Shown piece by piece: positions 18,218 through 26,203 of a stretch of DNA of 64,000 nt. The stretch spans positions 186,001 to 250,000 of the forward strand of contig CAWVDN010000001.1 of NCBI GenBank assembly GCA_963928055.1, given 5' to 3'. The position numbers were made by a program, and so were the translations under genes. A model generated the notes under the pieces. It made no database searches, had not been told where the DNA came from, and saw only the letters and a program-made list of their open reading frames with translations. Positions within the stretch are counted from its first letter, which is position 1, and the number at the start of each line of letters is the position of its first letter. The stretch comes from Scatomonas sp963928055. GTDB lineage: Bacteria > Bacillota > Clostridia > Lachnospirales > Lachnospiraceae.

Positions 18218-18263
18218 AGATTCTGTAATTCCCGTATTTTCCGGGAAGAAAGGACTGAAATCT

Positions 18264-20003
18264 ATGGCAAAGGGATACAGACAATACGAGACAAAAATCA
18301 TCCGTCCGGAGGCGGTCCGGCCGGGGGAAAAGGCAAGCGGCATACTGGAGCTGGGAGAGAGCGGCTTTTCGGTTCCGGCCACGATCCTCTGCGGGAAGAC
18401 CCCGGGGAAAACCGCGCTGATCACCGCCGGCATCCACGCGGGAGAATATGTGGGGATCCAGGCGGTTCTGGAGCTGGCAAAGGAGCTGCAGCCGGAGGAC
18501 ATCCGGGGACGGATCCTGCTGATCAAAGCGGTAAACCGCAAAGATTTTGAAAACCGGCTGGGCAGCGTCAGCCGGGAGGATGGGAAAAATCTGAACCGGG
18601 AATTTCCCGGGGATCCAAAAGGAACGGTCACAGAGCGGCTGGCCCGGGCGGTGGTGGACACCCTGCACCGGGAAGCGGATTATTACATAGATCTTCACAG
18701 CGGAGATGATTATGAGGAGCTGGCCCCCTATATCTACTACGCGGGGAAGGCGGAACCGGAGGTGACCCGGATCTCCCGGGAAATGGCCCGGCAGGCGGAC
18801 GTACCCTATATGGTCCGTTCGGAAGTGGGATCCGGCGGCTCCTACAACTACGCCGCCTCCTGCGGGATCCCCAGCGTTCTTCTGGAACGGGGCGGCATGG
18901 GAGACTGGAGCACCGAGGAAGTGCAGTCCACCAAAAAGGACGTGCGGAGTATTCTGGATTATCTGGGGATCTGTCCCGGAGGCCATATCGCAAGAAGCCA
19001 TTATCCCCTGGAGGTAACGGATATCCAGTACCAGGCGGCTTCCTGCTTTGGCCTCTGGTACCCGGAAAAGCGATCCGGAGATCTTTTTTCCCGGGGAGAC
19101 CTTCTGGGAGTCACCAGGGACTACGAGGGAAATGTGCTGGAGGAGTCTGTGGCCCAGGAAAGCGGGGTGATCCTGTATCAGACGGGCAGTCTGCAGGTCT
19201 GCGAAAACGGTCCCATGATCGCCTACGGAAAGATCGACTACCATTCCGATGACCGGAAAGAGCAGATCGCCGGCTACTGGTCTAAGCGCAGCCGGGATTT
19301 TCTGGAACAGAGGAGGCAGGAACTCCACAGTCCCCTGGCGGACCGCTTTCTGGAGATCCTGCGGAAGAACCTGCCGGAGAAAAAACATCTGAAGATCCTG
19401 GATGTGGGCTGCGGCACGGGCTTTTTCTCTATTCTGCTGGCCCGGGAAGGACATGACGTTACCGGCATTGATCTGACCCCCGGCATGATCCGGGGAGCCG
19501 GAGAACTGGCGGAGGAGGAATTGACAGAGGAGGAGCGGAGCCGCTGCAGATTCCGGGTCATGGACGCGGAAAATCCGGAATTTGCCGACGGAACCTTTGA
19601 TGTGCTGGTCACCCGGAATCTTACCTGGACTCTGCCGGACGCGGAAAAGGCCTACCGGGAATGGAGCCGGGTGCTGAAAAAGGAAGGGGTGCTTCTGAAT
19701 TTCGACGCGGATTACGGAAAAGAGGACTGCAGGGACTCCCGGGGCCTGCCGAAAAATCATGCCCATCACAAGCTGGGAAGCGACATGCTGGAGGAATGCG
19801 AGCGGCTGAAACGCCAGCTGTCCATTACAGCCTGCAGCCGTCCCGGCTGGGACCTGGAGGCGCTGGAGAAAGCCGGCATGCGCTCCGTACAGATCGAACT
19901 GGGGATCGGAAGAGAGATCTACCGGGAAAAAGACGCGTTTTATAACCCGACGCCCCTGTTTCTGATCCGGGCCTCCAAAGGCAGAAGCCAGAAGAAAAAA
20001 TAA
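18264..20003 (+). CDS. Fusion of AspA/AstE-like zinc deacylase (M14 family) and class I SAM methyltransferase
   Basis: A 579-residue two-domain protein. Residues 1 to about 330 resemble succinylglutamate desuccinylase/aspartoacylase-type hydrolases. The likely zinc ligands are His58 and Glu61 in GIHAGEYVG and His145 in DLHSGDDYE; NLNREFPG (109-116) is also conserved and ERGG near 209 may hold the catalytic Glu. From about residue 335 it is a methyltransferase with the SAM motif ILDVGCGTGFF near 377-387 and the signature TRNLTWTLPDAEKAY near 449. The second half is closely similar to the separate methyltransferase at 21968. AAAGGA precedes the ATG at 18264. Substrates are unknown; a role in handling an amide-linked chelator is inference. 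Confidence 0.8.
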   Translation: MAKGYRQYETKIIRPEAVRPGEKASGILELGESGFSVPATILCGKTPGKTALITAGIHAGEYVGIQAVLELAKELQPEDIRGRILLIKAVNRKDFENRLGSVSREDGKNLNREFPGDPKGTVTERLARAVVDTLHREADYYIDLHSGDDYEELAPYIYYAGKAEPEVTRISREMARQADVPYMVRSEVGSGGSYNYAASCGIPSVLLERGGMGDWSTEEVQSTKKDVRSILDYLGICPGGHIARSHYPLEVTDIQYQAASCFGLWYPEKRSGDLFSRGDLLGVTRDYEGNVLEESVAQESGVILYQTGSLQVCENGPMIAYGKIDYHSDDRKEQIAGYWSKRSRDFLEQRRQELHSPLADRFLEILRKNLPEKKHLKILDVGCGTGFFSILLAREGHDVTGIDLTPGMIRGAGELAEEELTEEERSRCRFRVMDAENPEFADGTFDVLVTRNLTWTLPDAEKAYREWSRVLKKEGVLLNFDADYGKEDCRDSRGLPKNHAHHKLGSDMLEECERLKRQLSITACSRPGWDLEALEKAGMRSVQIELGIGREIYREKDAFYNPTPLFLIRASKGRSQKKK

Positions 20004-20045
20004 CCCCCATGGGGGCTTGCGGAGGCCGGGGACAGGGCTTATACT
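20002..20045 (+). promoter_or_regulatory. Promoter P2 of cassette A (MATE gene) with abutting CC-GG palindrome
   Basis: -35 TTGCGG at 20017-20022, 17-base spacer, -10 TATACT at 20040-20045. The upstream box AACCCCCATGGGGGC (20002-20016) matches the P1 and P3 boxes in position and sequence. Confidence 0.6.
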
Positions 20046-20082
20046 GAAGCCATGAATTCACTCATTGAAAATATCTGCAACG

Positions 20083-20129
20083 AAAATCCAGGTCCGGCGG
20101 CTGCGGAAGACTGCCGGGCCTGGATTTTT
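20083..20129 (+). terminator. Leader terminator/attenuator ahead of the MATE gene
   Basis: AAAATCCAGG-CCGGC (20083-20098) pairs with GCCGG-CCTGGATTTT (20113-20128) to form a strong hairpin followed by T residues. It lies 38 bases after promoter P2 and 47 bases before the MATE ATG. It is either an attenuator or the end of a small RNA of about 80 bases. No known riboswitch fold was recognised ahead of it. Confidence 0.65.
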
Positions 20130-20175
20130 GATGGGGGTAAAGACAGGAAGGTTCTGGAAGGAGAAGTAATCCAAA

Positions 20176-21880
20176 ATGAAACAGAAAGAACAGGAACAGA
20201 CAAACACGGAACTTCAGAGATCTCCGGAGAACAGCAAGGAATTTCTGCGAAGGGAGCCGCTTGGAAAATTACTGTTTAAGCTGGCTCTGCCCACGGTGGC
20301 GGCGCAGCTGATCAATATGCTGTACAACATTGTAGACCGGATCTATATCGGGCATATTCCGGATATCGGAGCTTCCGCTCTGACAGGGGTAGGCGTCTGC
20401 ATGCCCCTGATCCTGATCGTATCCGCCTTCGCGGCACTGGTAGGCTACGGGGGATCTCCCAGGGCCTCTATTTTTATGGGCAGGAAGGATAAGGATTCCG
20501 CGGAGAAAACCCTGGGCAACTGCTTTGTCCTGCAGATCCTTCTTTCCGTGATCCTGACAGCGGTGCTGCTGATCTGGAACCGGGATCTGCTCATGGCCTT
20601 CGGGGCCAGCGAAAAGACCATCGGCTACGCGGTGGATTACATGAACATCTACGCCGTGGGAACCATTTTTGTGGAGCTGACCCTGGGAATGAACGCGTTT
20701 ATCACTGCCCAGGGCTTTGCGAAGACCGGCATGCTCTCTGTGCTGATCGGGGCGGTGGCCAATATTATCCTGGATCCTATCTTTATTTTCGGGCTGGGAA
20801 TGGAGGTCCGGGGCGCGGCTCTGGCTACGATCCTTTCCCAGGCTCTTTCCTGTCTCTGGGTGGTGAGCTTTCTCTGCGGAAAACGGACCTTTCTGCGGAT
20901 CCGAAAGAAAAACCTGCGTCTGGCTCCCAAGGTGATCGGCCCCTGTGTGGCCCTGGGAGCGGCTACCTTTATCATGCAGGCCAGCGAGAGCGTGATCTCC
21001 GTCTGCTTTAACAGTTCTCTTCAGAACTACGGAGGAGACATTGCCGTGGGGGCCATGACCATCCTCACCAGCGTCATGCAGTTCGCCATGCTCCCCCTGC
21101 AGGGACTGGGCCAGGGCGCCCAGCCCATCATCAGCTACTGCTACGGGGCCGGGGACTACGGAAGAGTCAGGGGGGCTTTCCGGCTCCTGCTGAAAGTCAG
21201 CATGGCCTACGCGGGGATCTTATGGGCTCTGGTTAGCATCAGTGTACAAGGGGACAATACGGTCGTTGAAGGGCTGATTTGAGCTCCTTCTGCGTTACTT
21301 TCCCTCCGCGTACGTCTCTGTACGCGTCGATCAAGTGCCTTGAAGGGGATCAAATCAGCACCTTCACGACTCGAAGACTCCAACCGCAGGAATTTCGGTG
21401 ATTTTCAAGGCAGACGATAGAGGCGTACTGGACGTACGCCGATTGAGGATAACACAGAAAATCACCGAAATTACGCGGTTTGGAGCGTGTTGCCCCTTGT
21501 ACACTGATGCTATGCTGTTTCCGGGCATTTTCGCAGCCATGTTTACTGCGGACGCGGCGCTGATGGAATATACCCGGTCCGCCCTGCGGATTTACATGGG
21601 GGTCATGTTCCTTTTCGGGATCCAGATGGCCTGCCAGATGACCTTTAACGCCCTGGGAAGAGCGGTGGAATCCATCGCGGTGGCGGTTGTGCGGAAGTTT
21701 GTCCTGCTGATCCCTCTGATCTACCTGCTTCCGGGAATCCTGCCTTTGGAGAAGACCACCTCCGTGTACCTGGCGGAACCGGCGGCGGATACCCTGGCGG
21801 TAACCTTTACAGCCATCCTGTTTGCCTTCCGCTTTAAGAAAACCCTGGAAAAACCATCCGGAAATCCCTCCAGGGAGTGA
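20176..21880 (+). pseudogene. MATE-family efflux transporter, interrupted by a MITE
   Basis: Multidrug/toxin-extrusion family membrane transporter. The first part (20176 to about 21235) has typical MATE features: LFKLALPTVAAQLINMLYNI, then NIILDPIFIFGLGMEVRGAA. The remainder resumes as MLFPGIFAAMFTADAALM at about 21512-21880. A 275-bp inverted-repeat element with TA duplication separates them. Excising the element plus one TA gives an in-frame 475-residue protein reading ILWALV-MLFPGIF, a normal MATE length. The gene is therefore inactivated by insertion, not by drift. Its partner in cassette B (34693) is intact. Confidence 0.88.
21234..21512. mobile_element. MITE-like element, full-length copy, TA target duplication
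   Basis: 275-bp non-coding element (21236-21510) flanked by TA. Terminal inverted repeats begin GCATCAGTGTACAAGGGG. Inside are two hairpin modules: arms 21264-21282/21350-21368 with an inner CGCGTAC/GTACGCG hairpin, and arms 21378-21406/21457-21486 with an inner GGCGTAC/GTACGCC hairpin. TA duplication is typical of IS630/Tc1-mariner elements; no transposase is encoded. Confidence 0.85.
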
Positions 21881-21884
21881 TTTT

Positions 21885-21928
21885 ATCCCCAGGGGGGGCT
21901 TACAGCCTTAAAACCCGTATGATACTAT
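21885..21928 (+). promoter_or_regulatory. Promoter P3 of cassette A (methyltransferase-importer operon) with CC-GG palindrome
   Basis: -35 TTACAG at 21900-21905, 17-base spacer, -10 TACTAT at 21923-21928. The box ATCCCCAGGGGGGGC (21885-21899) matches P1 and P2. An 11-base inverted repeat, TTAAAACCCGT at 21908-21918 and ACGGGTTTTAA at 21948-21958, brackets the -10 and transcription start. Confidence 0.6.
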
Positions 21929-21967
21929 AGGGGAGAACCAAAGAACAACGGGTTTTAAGGAGGATGT

Positions 21968-22768
21968 ATGCAGACATTTCGGCAGTATGAAACAGAGAAT
22001 CAGGCCTACTGGACCAACCGGGCGGCCGGATATTCTGAAGTGAATAAAAGTGAACTGAACTCCGGTCAGCATCAGGTGTGGGGCGGAGTTCTTTTTGAGC
22101 AGATCAGCCGGCAGTATCCGGGACGGAAGCCGGAGGATCTTTCTGTTCTGGACATAGGCTGCGGCCCCGGATTTTTTTCGGTGGTCCTGGCGGAGATGGG
22201 GTATCAGGTTACCGCTGTGGACTATACGGAATCCATGCTGGAGGAGGCCGGGAATAACGCGGGGATCTGGAGAGACCGCATCTGTTTTCAGCGGATGAAC
22301 GCGGAACAGCTGGAATTCCCGGAGAATCGTTTTGACGTGATCGTTACCAGGAACCTTACCTGGAACCTGCCCCACCCGGAGAAAGCCTACGGGGAATGGT
22401 GCCGGGTCCTGAAGCCCGGCGGGCTTCTGCTGAACTTTGACGCCAACTGGTACCGGTATCTGTATGACCGGGAAGCCCGGGAAGGGTACCTGAAAGACCG
22501 GGAGAATATCCTGGCGGAAGGGGTGGCCAACGAGACCGACGGGACGGATATCCCCGCCATGGAGGCCATTGCCGTGCAGGCGCCCCTTTCCATGGCTCTC
22601 CGCCCGGAATGGGACCGGAAGGTCCTGGAGAGACTGGGAATGAAGGTGGAGGCGGATCCGGAGATCTGGAGACGGGTCTGGACCAGGGAGGAGAGGATCA
22701 ACAATTCTTCCACCCCCATGTTTCTGGTGAAGGCAGTAAAACAGCCCCGGGAGAAGGAGAGAGCATGA
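21968..22768 (+). CDS. Class I SAM-dependent methyltransferase, paralog of the fusion's C-terminal domain
   Basis: A 266-residue methyltransferase. The SAM site reads VLDIGCGPGFFSVVLAEMG near residues 57-75. Downstream lie VTRNLTWNLPHPEKAYGEW near 124 and the aspartate-rich LLNFDANWYR near 156, both shared almost word for word with the C-terminal half of the 18264-20003 fusion. The N-terminal pattern (AYWTNRAAGYSEVNKSEL) also matches. It heads the operon that continues into the importer permease with a 4-base overlap. GGAGG precedes the ATG. A small-molecule substrate linked to the transporter is inferred. Confidence 0.82.
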   Translation: MQTFRQYETENQAYWTNRAAGYSEVNKSELNSGQHQVWGGVLFEQISRQYPGRKPEDLSVLDIGCGPGFFSVVLAEMGYQVTAVDYTESMLEEAGNNAGIWRDRICFQRMNAEQLEFPENRFDVIVTRNLTWNLPHPEKAYGEWCRVLKPGGLLLNFDANWYRYLYDREAREGYLKDRENILAEGVANETDGTDIPAMEAIAVQAPLSMALRPEWDRKVLERLGMKVEADPEIWRRVWTREERINNSSTPMFLVKAVKQPREKERA

Positions 22769-23709
22769 AAAAGTACGTGATCCGCAGATTGCTGCTGCTG
22801 ATCCCCATTTTGCTGGGCATTACCTTTCTTTCTTTCGCCTTGATGCGGATCGCCGGCAGCGACGCGGTGCTCCAGCAGTCGGAGGTTTCCGGCGTGGCCC
22901 TGTCCCCGGAGGTGATCGCCGCCAGGAGAGCGGAGCTGGGCCTGGATCAGCCGTTTCTGGCCCAGTATTTCCGCTGGCTGGGAGGATTTCTTACAGGAGA
23001 TCTGGGCACCAGCTATATTTCCGGCAGCAGCGTGTTCGCCACCTTTGTATCTAAGCTACCGGCTACCCTGCTGCTGACCCTGCTGTCCATGGGGCTGACG
23101 GTGGTGATCTCCCTGCCTCTGGGGATTCTGGCGGCCGTAAGGCAGAATCGGTTTACAGACTATCTCATCCGGGTGTGCAGTTTTATCGGCAACAGCCTGC
23201 CGAACTTTTTTGTGGCCCTGGTGCTGATGTATCTGCTGGCTATTTATTTTCCTGTTTTCCCGGTGATCTCAGAGGGGGTCAGCCTCCGGAGCGCGGCTCT
23301 GCCGGCCCTGACCCTGGCCATTGCCATGTCCGCCAAATATATGCGGCAGATCCGGGCGGTAGTGCTGGAGGAGCTGGACAAAGATTACGTGACCGGAGCC
23401 CGGGCCAGGGGAGTGGCTTTTTCTGTGATCCTGCGGAAATATGTTCTGCGCTCCTGTCTGTCCTCCATCCTCACCCTGATGGCCCTGTCCCTGGGAAGTC
23501 TGCTGGGCGGGACAGCCATCGTGGAGTCCATTTTTATGTGGGACGGAGTTGGAAAACTGGCGGTGGACGCCATCAATATGCGGGACTATCCTGTGATCCA
23601 GGCCTATGTGGTGTGGATGGCCGTGATCTATGTGGCGGTAAATCTTACCACGGATCTTTGCTACCGCGCCCTGGATCCCCGGGTGCGGCTGGGAGGTGAG
23701 AAGGCATGA
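22765..23709 (+). CDS. Opp/Nik-type ABC permease, DppB/NikB-like (cassette A)
   Basis: First permease of a peptide/nickel-type importer, 314 residues with about six membrane segments. It begins MKKYVIRRLLLLIPILLGIT, the standard opening of this family. The coupling EAA-like region DYVTGARARGVAFSVILRKY lies near 209-228 and GGTAIVESIFMWDGVGKLAV near 248-267. The ATG at 22765 overlaps the methyltransferase stop (ATGA), indicating translational coupling. Substrate cannot be told from the permease alone. Confidence 0.9.
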   Translation: MKKYVIRRLLLLIPILLGITFLSFALMRIAGSDAVLQQSEVSGVALSPEVIAARRAELGLDQPFLAQYFRWLGGFLTGDLGTSYISGSSVFATFVSKLPATLLLTLLSMGLTVVISLPLGILAAVRQNRFTDYLIRVCSFIGNSLPNFFVALVLMYLLAIYFPVFPVISEGVSLRSAALPALTLAIAMSAKYMRQIRAVVLEELDKDYVTGARARGVAFSVILRKYVLRSCLSSILTLMALSLGSLLGGTAIVESIFMWDGVGKLAVDAINMRDYPVIQAYVVWMAVIYVAVNLTTDLCYRALDPRVRLGGEKA

Positions 23710-24587
23710 ATTCTCATACTGAAAAAATCGGGGCGCGCCGGCAGCGGATCCGGGCCGATCACACCAGGATCCGTCTGATCCTGTTCCTGTCTCTGGTTAT
23801 CGCCCTGCTGCTGGCAGCGGTTTTCGCGGAATGGATCTGCCCCTATGACCCCAACGGGCAGGATCTTTCCATAGCCCTGCAGCCCCCGAGCCCGGCCCAT
23901 CCCTTTGGCACGGACCGGTACGGGAGAGATATGCTCTCCCGGGTGATCATAGGGGGACAGACCAGTATTTTTTCCGCCCTGATCCTGGTGGGGATCATCG
24001 CCGTGGGAGGGACTTTTCTGGGACTGCTCTGCGGCTATTTCGGCGGAGCGCTGGACGCGGTGATCATGCGGGTTTCCGATATCTGCCTGGCTTTTCCGGG
24101 GCTGGTATTCGCCATGGCTGTGGCGGCGGTGCTCCAGGGCGGCATCCGGAACGCCGTGATCGCCCTGGCGGCGGTGAGCTGGCCAAAATATGCCAGACTG
24201 GCCAGGAGCCAGACTCTGACGGTGAAAAATCTCACCTATATCCAGGCGGCAAAGCTTTCCGGAACCTCTTCTTTCGGGATCCTTTTCCGCCACATCCTGC
24301 CCAATATTGCCGGACCGGTGCTGGTGACGGCCATGCTGGACATCGGCACCATGATGATGGAGATCGCGGCCCTTTCTTTTCTGGGGCTGGGAGCCCAGCC
24401 CCCCACAGCGGAGTGGGGCAGTATGATGAGCAGCGGCAGGAGTATGCTGCAGACCTATCCCTGGGTGGTTCTGACCCCGGGACTTGGGATCTTTGTGTCG
24501 GTGGCGCTTTTTAACCTGCTGGGAGACACGGTACGGGATATTCTGGATCCCAGAAACGGACTGAGAAAAAGGAGAAGATCAAAATGA
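23706..24587 (+). CDS. Opp/Nik-type ABC permease, DppC/NikC-like (cassette A)
   Basis: Second permease of the importer, 293 residues. The N-terminus is basic and followed by a membrane segment, then the family motif HPFGTDRYGRDMLSRVIIGG near 66-85. The region SWPKYARLARSQTLTVKNL near 158 is the ATPase-contact loop, and LSFLGLGAQPPTAEWGSMMS near 223-242 is the conserved end. It overlaps its neighbours by four bases on each side, so the operon is tightly coupled. Confidence 0.9.
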   Translation: MNSHTEKIGARRQRIRADHTRIRLILFLSLVIALLLAAVFAEWICPYDPNGQDLSIALQPPSPAHPFGTDRYGRDMLSRVIIGGQTSIFSALILVGIIAVGGTFLGLLCGYFGGALDAVIMRVSDICLAFPGLVFAMAVAAVLQGGIRNAVIALAAVSWPKYARLARSQTLTVKNLTYIQAAKLSGTSSFGILFRHILPNIAGPVLVTAMLDIGTMMMEIAALSFLGLGAQPPTAEWGSMMSSGRSMLQTYPWVVLTPGLGIFVSVALFNLLGDTVRDILDPRNGLRKRRRSK

Positions 24588-26182
24588 AAAAAAGAATGCT
24601 GACCCTCCTGCTGGCTGCAGGTCTGCTGGTTTCCCTGTTGGCGGGCTGCGGGGGAGGAAATACAGGAAGCGGATCGGACAGCGGCAGCGTGAGCGCCGGA
24701 AGCGGATCCGGGGAGGGATCCGGAGAAAAGGCTCTGGTGTGGGGCGACACTACCTTTAACGCGGAAAACGGAGAACCCGACATCAATCCCCACCGGGACA
24801 ACAGCGGCTGGGCCTGTATCCGCTACGGAGTAGGAGAAACCCTGTTCCGGTTCTCGGATTCCATGGAGGTGGAGCCCTGGCTGGCGGAGAGCTATGAGAA
24901 CACTGATGAACAAACCTGGGTCATCCATCTCCGGGAGGATGTGGATTTTACCAGCGGCCGGCATATGGACGCGCAGGCGGTCAAGGAGTGTCTGGAGGAT
25001 CTGACGGCGATCCATGCCCGGGCGGAGGAGGATCTGCAGATCCGGGAGATCACCGCGGAGGGGTATACCCTGACTATCCGGACCGCTGAGCCGGTGCCTG
25101 CCCTGATCCATTACCTGGCGGATCCCTACGGCTGCGTCATCGACATGGAAGAGGGAGTCACGGAGGAGGGGATCGTCTCCGGCACCGGGCCTTACCAGGC
25201 GGTTTCCCTGGCAACGGACAGGGGACTGGAGCTGGTGAAAAATGAAAACTACTGGGGCGGGGAGCCGAAGCTGGACAGAATTACGGTCCGCACCATTACC
25301 GACGGAGATACCCTGACCATGGCCCTGCAGTCGGGGGAGATCGATGTGGCCTACGGCATGCCCTACGCCAGCTACCCGTTATTTGAAAATGAACAGTACA
25401 CCTTTACCAGCTGCGCCACCAGCCGGGCCTTTTTCGGCACCATGAATTTTGAAAGCCCCATTACCGCAGATCCGGCGGTGAGGAAAGCCATTGCCCTTGG
25501 CATCGATAAGGAAGGATTTGTAGAGACCCTGCTGGGAGGCAACGGATATGCCGCCCAGGGAGTGTTCCCGGAAAGCTTTGTCTTTGGCGGCGACGCGGTA
25601 TCCGCAGAAACCTATGATCCGGAAGCGGCGAAAAAGGTACTGGAAGAAGCCGGATGGACCGATACGGATGGAGACGGCGTCCGGGAGAAGGACGGAACCC
25701 TGCTGACCCTGCGCTGGCTCACCTATCCCAGCCGACAGGAGCTGCCGCTGCTGGCGGAGTACGCCCAGTCCACCCTGGGAGAGATCGGTTTTCAGGTGGA
25801 GATCAACAGCACCGCGGACCACAACAGCATCCGCACCGACCCTTCTGCCTGGGACATTTACGTCAGCGCCATGGTGACAGCGCCCACGGGAGATCCGGAG
25901 TATTTCTTTACCTACCGCTGCCTGGACAGCTCCGGCAATAACGACGGCCGGTACCACAGCGATCAGCTGGAGAGCCTGGCGGAGGAAATGTCCCGGACCT
26001 TTGATCCGGCCCGCAGGCAGGAACTGGCAGTGGAAATGCAGCAGGTGATCCTGGAGGACCATGCCTTTGTGTTTGCCTCCCATCTGCGGATGAGCATGAT
26101 CTCCAAAGCTTCGGTAACGGGACTGACAGCGCATCCCTGCGATTATTACGAGATCACCGCGGACCTGGATATCAGCGTCTGA
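24584..26182 (+). CDS. Family 5 extracellular substrate-binding lipoprotein (cassette A)
   Basis: A 532-residue lipoprotein that captures the importer's substrate outside the membrane. The signal peptide ends in the lipobox LLAGC, followed by a Gly/Ser-rich linker. The mature domain follows the peptide/nickel-binding SBP_bac_5 pattern, e.g. EPWLAESYENTDEQTWVIHL near 97-116 and GTGPYQAVSLATDRGLEL near 200. Unusually for this family the gene follows the permeases. Similarity to the cassette B binding protein is evident, including the shared CxRYGVGETLFRF / MRFGITESLFKF pattern. The substrate is unknown. Confidence 0.88.
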   Translation: MKKRMLTLLLAAGLLVSLLAGCGGGNTGSGSDSGSVSAGSGSGEGSGEKALVWGDTTFNAENGEPDINPHRDNSGWACIRYGVGETLFRFSDSMEVEPWLAESYENTDEQTWVIHLREDVDFTSGRHMDAQAVKECLEDLTAIHARAEEDLQIREITAEGYTLTIRTAEPVPALIHYLADPYGCVIDMEEGVTEEGIVSGTGPYQAVSLATDRGLELVKNENYWGGEPKLDRITVRTITDGDTLTMALQSGEIDVAYGMPYASYPLFENEQYTFTSCATSRAFFGTMNFESPITADPAVRKAIALGIDKEGFVETLLGGNGYAAQGVFPESFVFGGDAVSAETYDPEAAKKVLEEAGWTDTDGDGVREKDGTLLTLRWLTYPSRQELPLLAEYAQSTLGEIGFQVEINSTADHNSIRTDPSAWDIYVSAMVTAPTGDPEYFFTYRCLDSSGNNDGRYHSDQLESLAEEMSRTFDPARRQELAVEMQQVILEDHAFVFASHLRMSMISKASVTGLTAHPCDYYEITADLDISV

Positions 26183-26203
26183 GGCGGCGGACGGAGAAAA
26201 AGG

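Noticed and set aside
17856..19769. 637-codon open frame on the - strand
   Set aside because: Antisense to CbiZ and the deacylase-methyltransferase fusion; composition is Pro/Gly/Arg-rich as expected for a shadow, and there is no ribosome site.
20052..20279. 75-codon open frame starting just after promoter P2
   Set aside because: It crosses the leader terminator, overlaps the MATE start in another frame and has no ribosome binding site. A short leader peptide cannot be fully excluded.
21398..21511. Coding potential inside the MITE
   Set aside because: The open frame across 21398-21511 is only run-on into the MATE 3' half; the DNA is dominated by inverted repeats.
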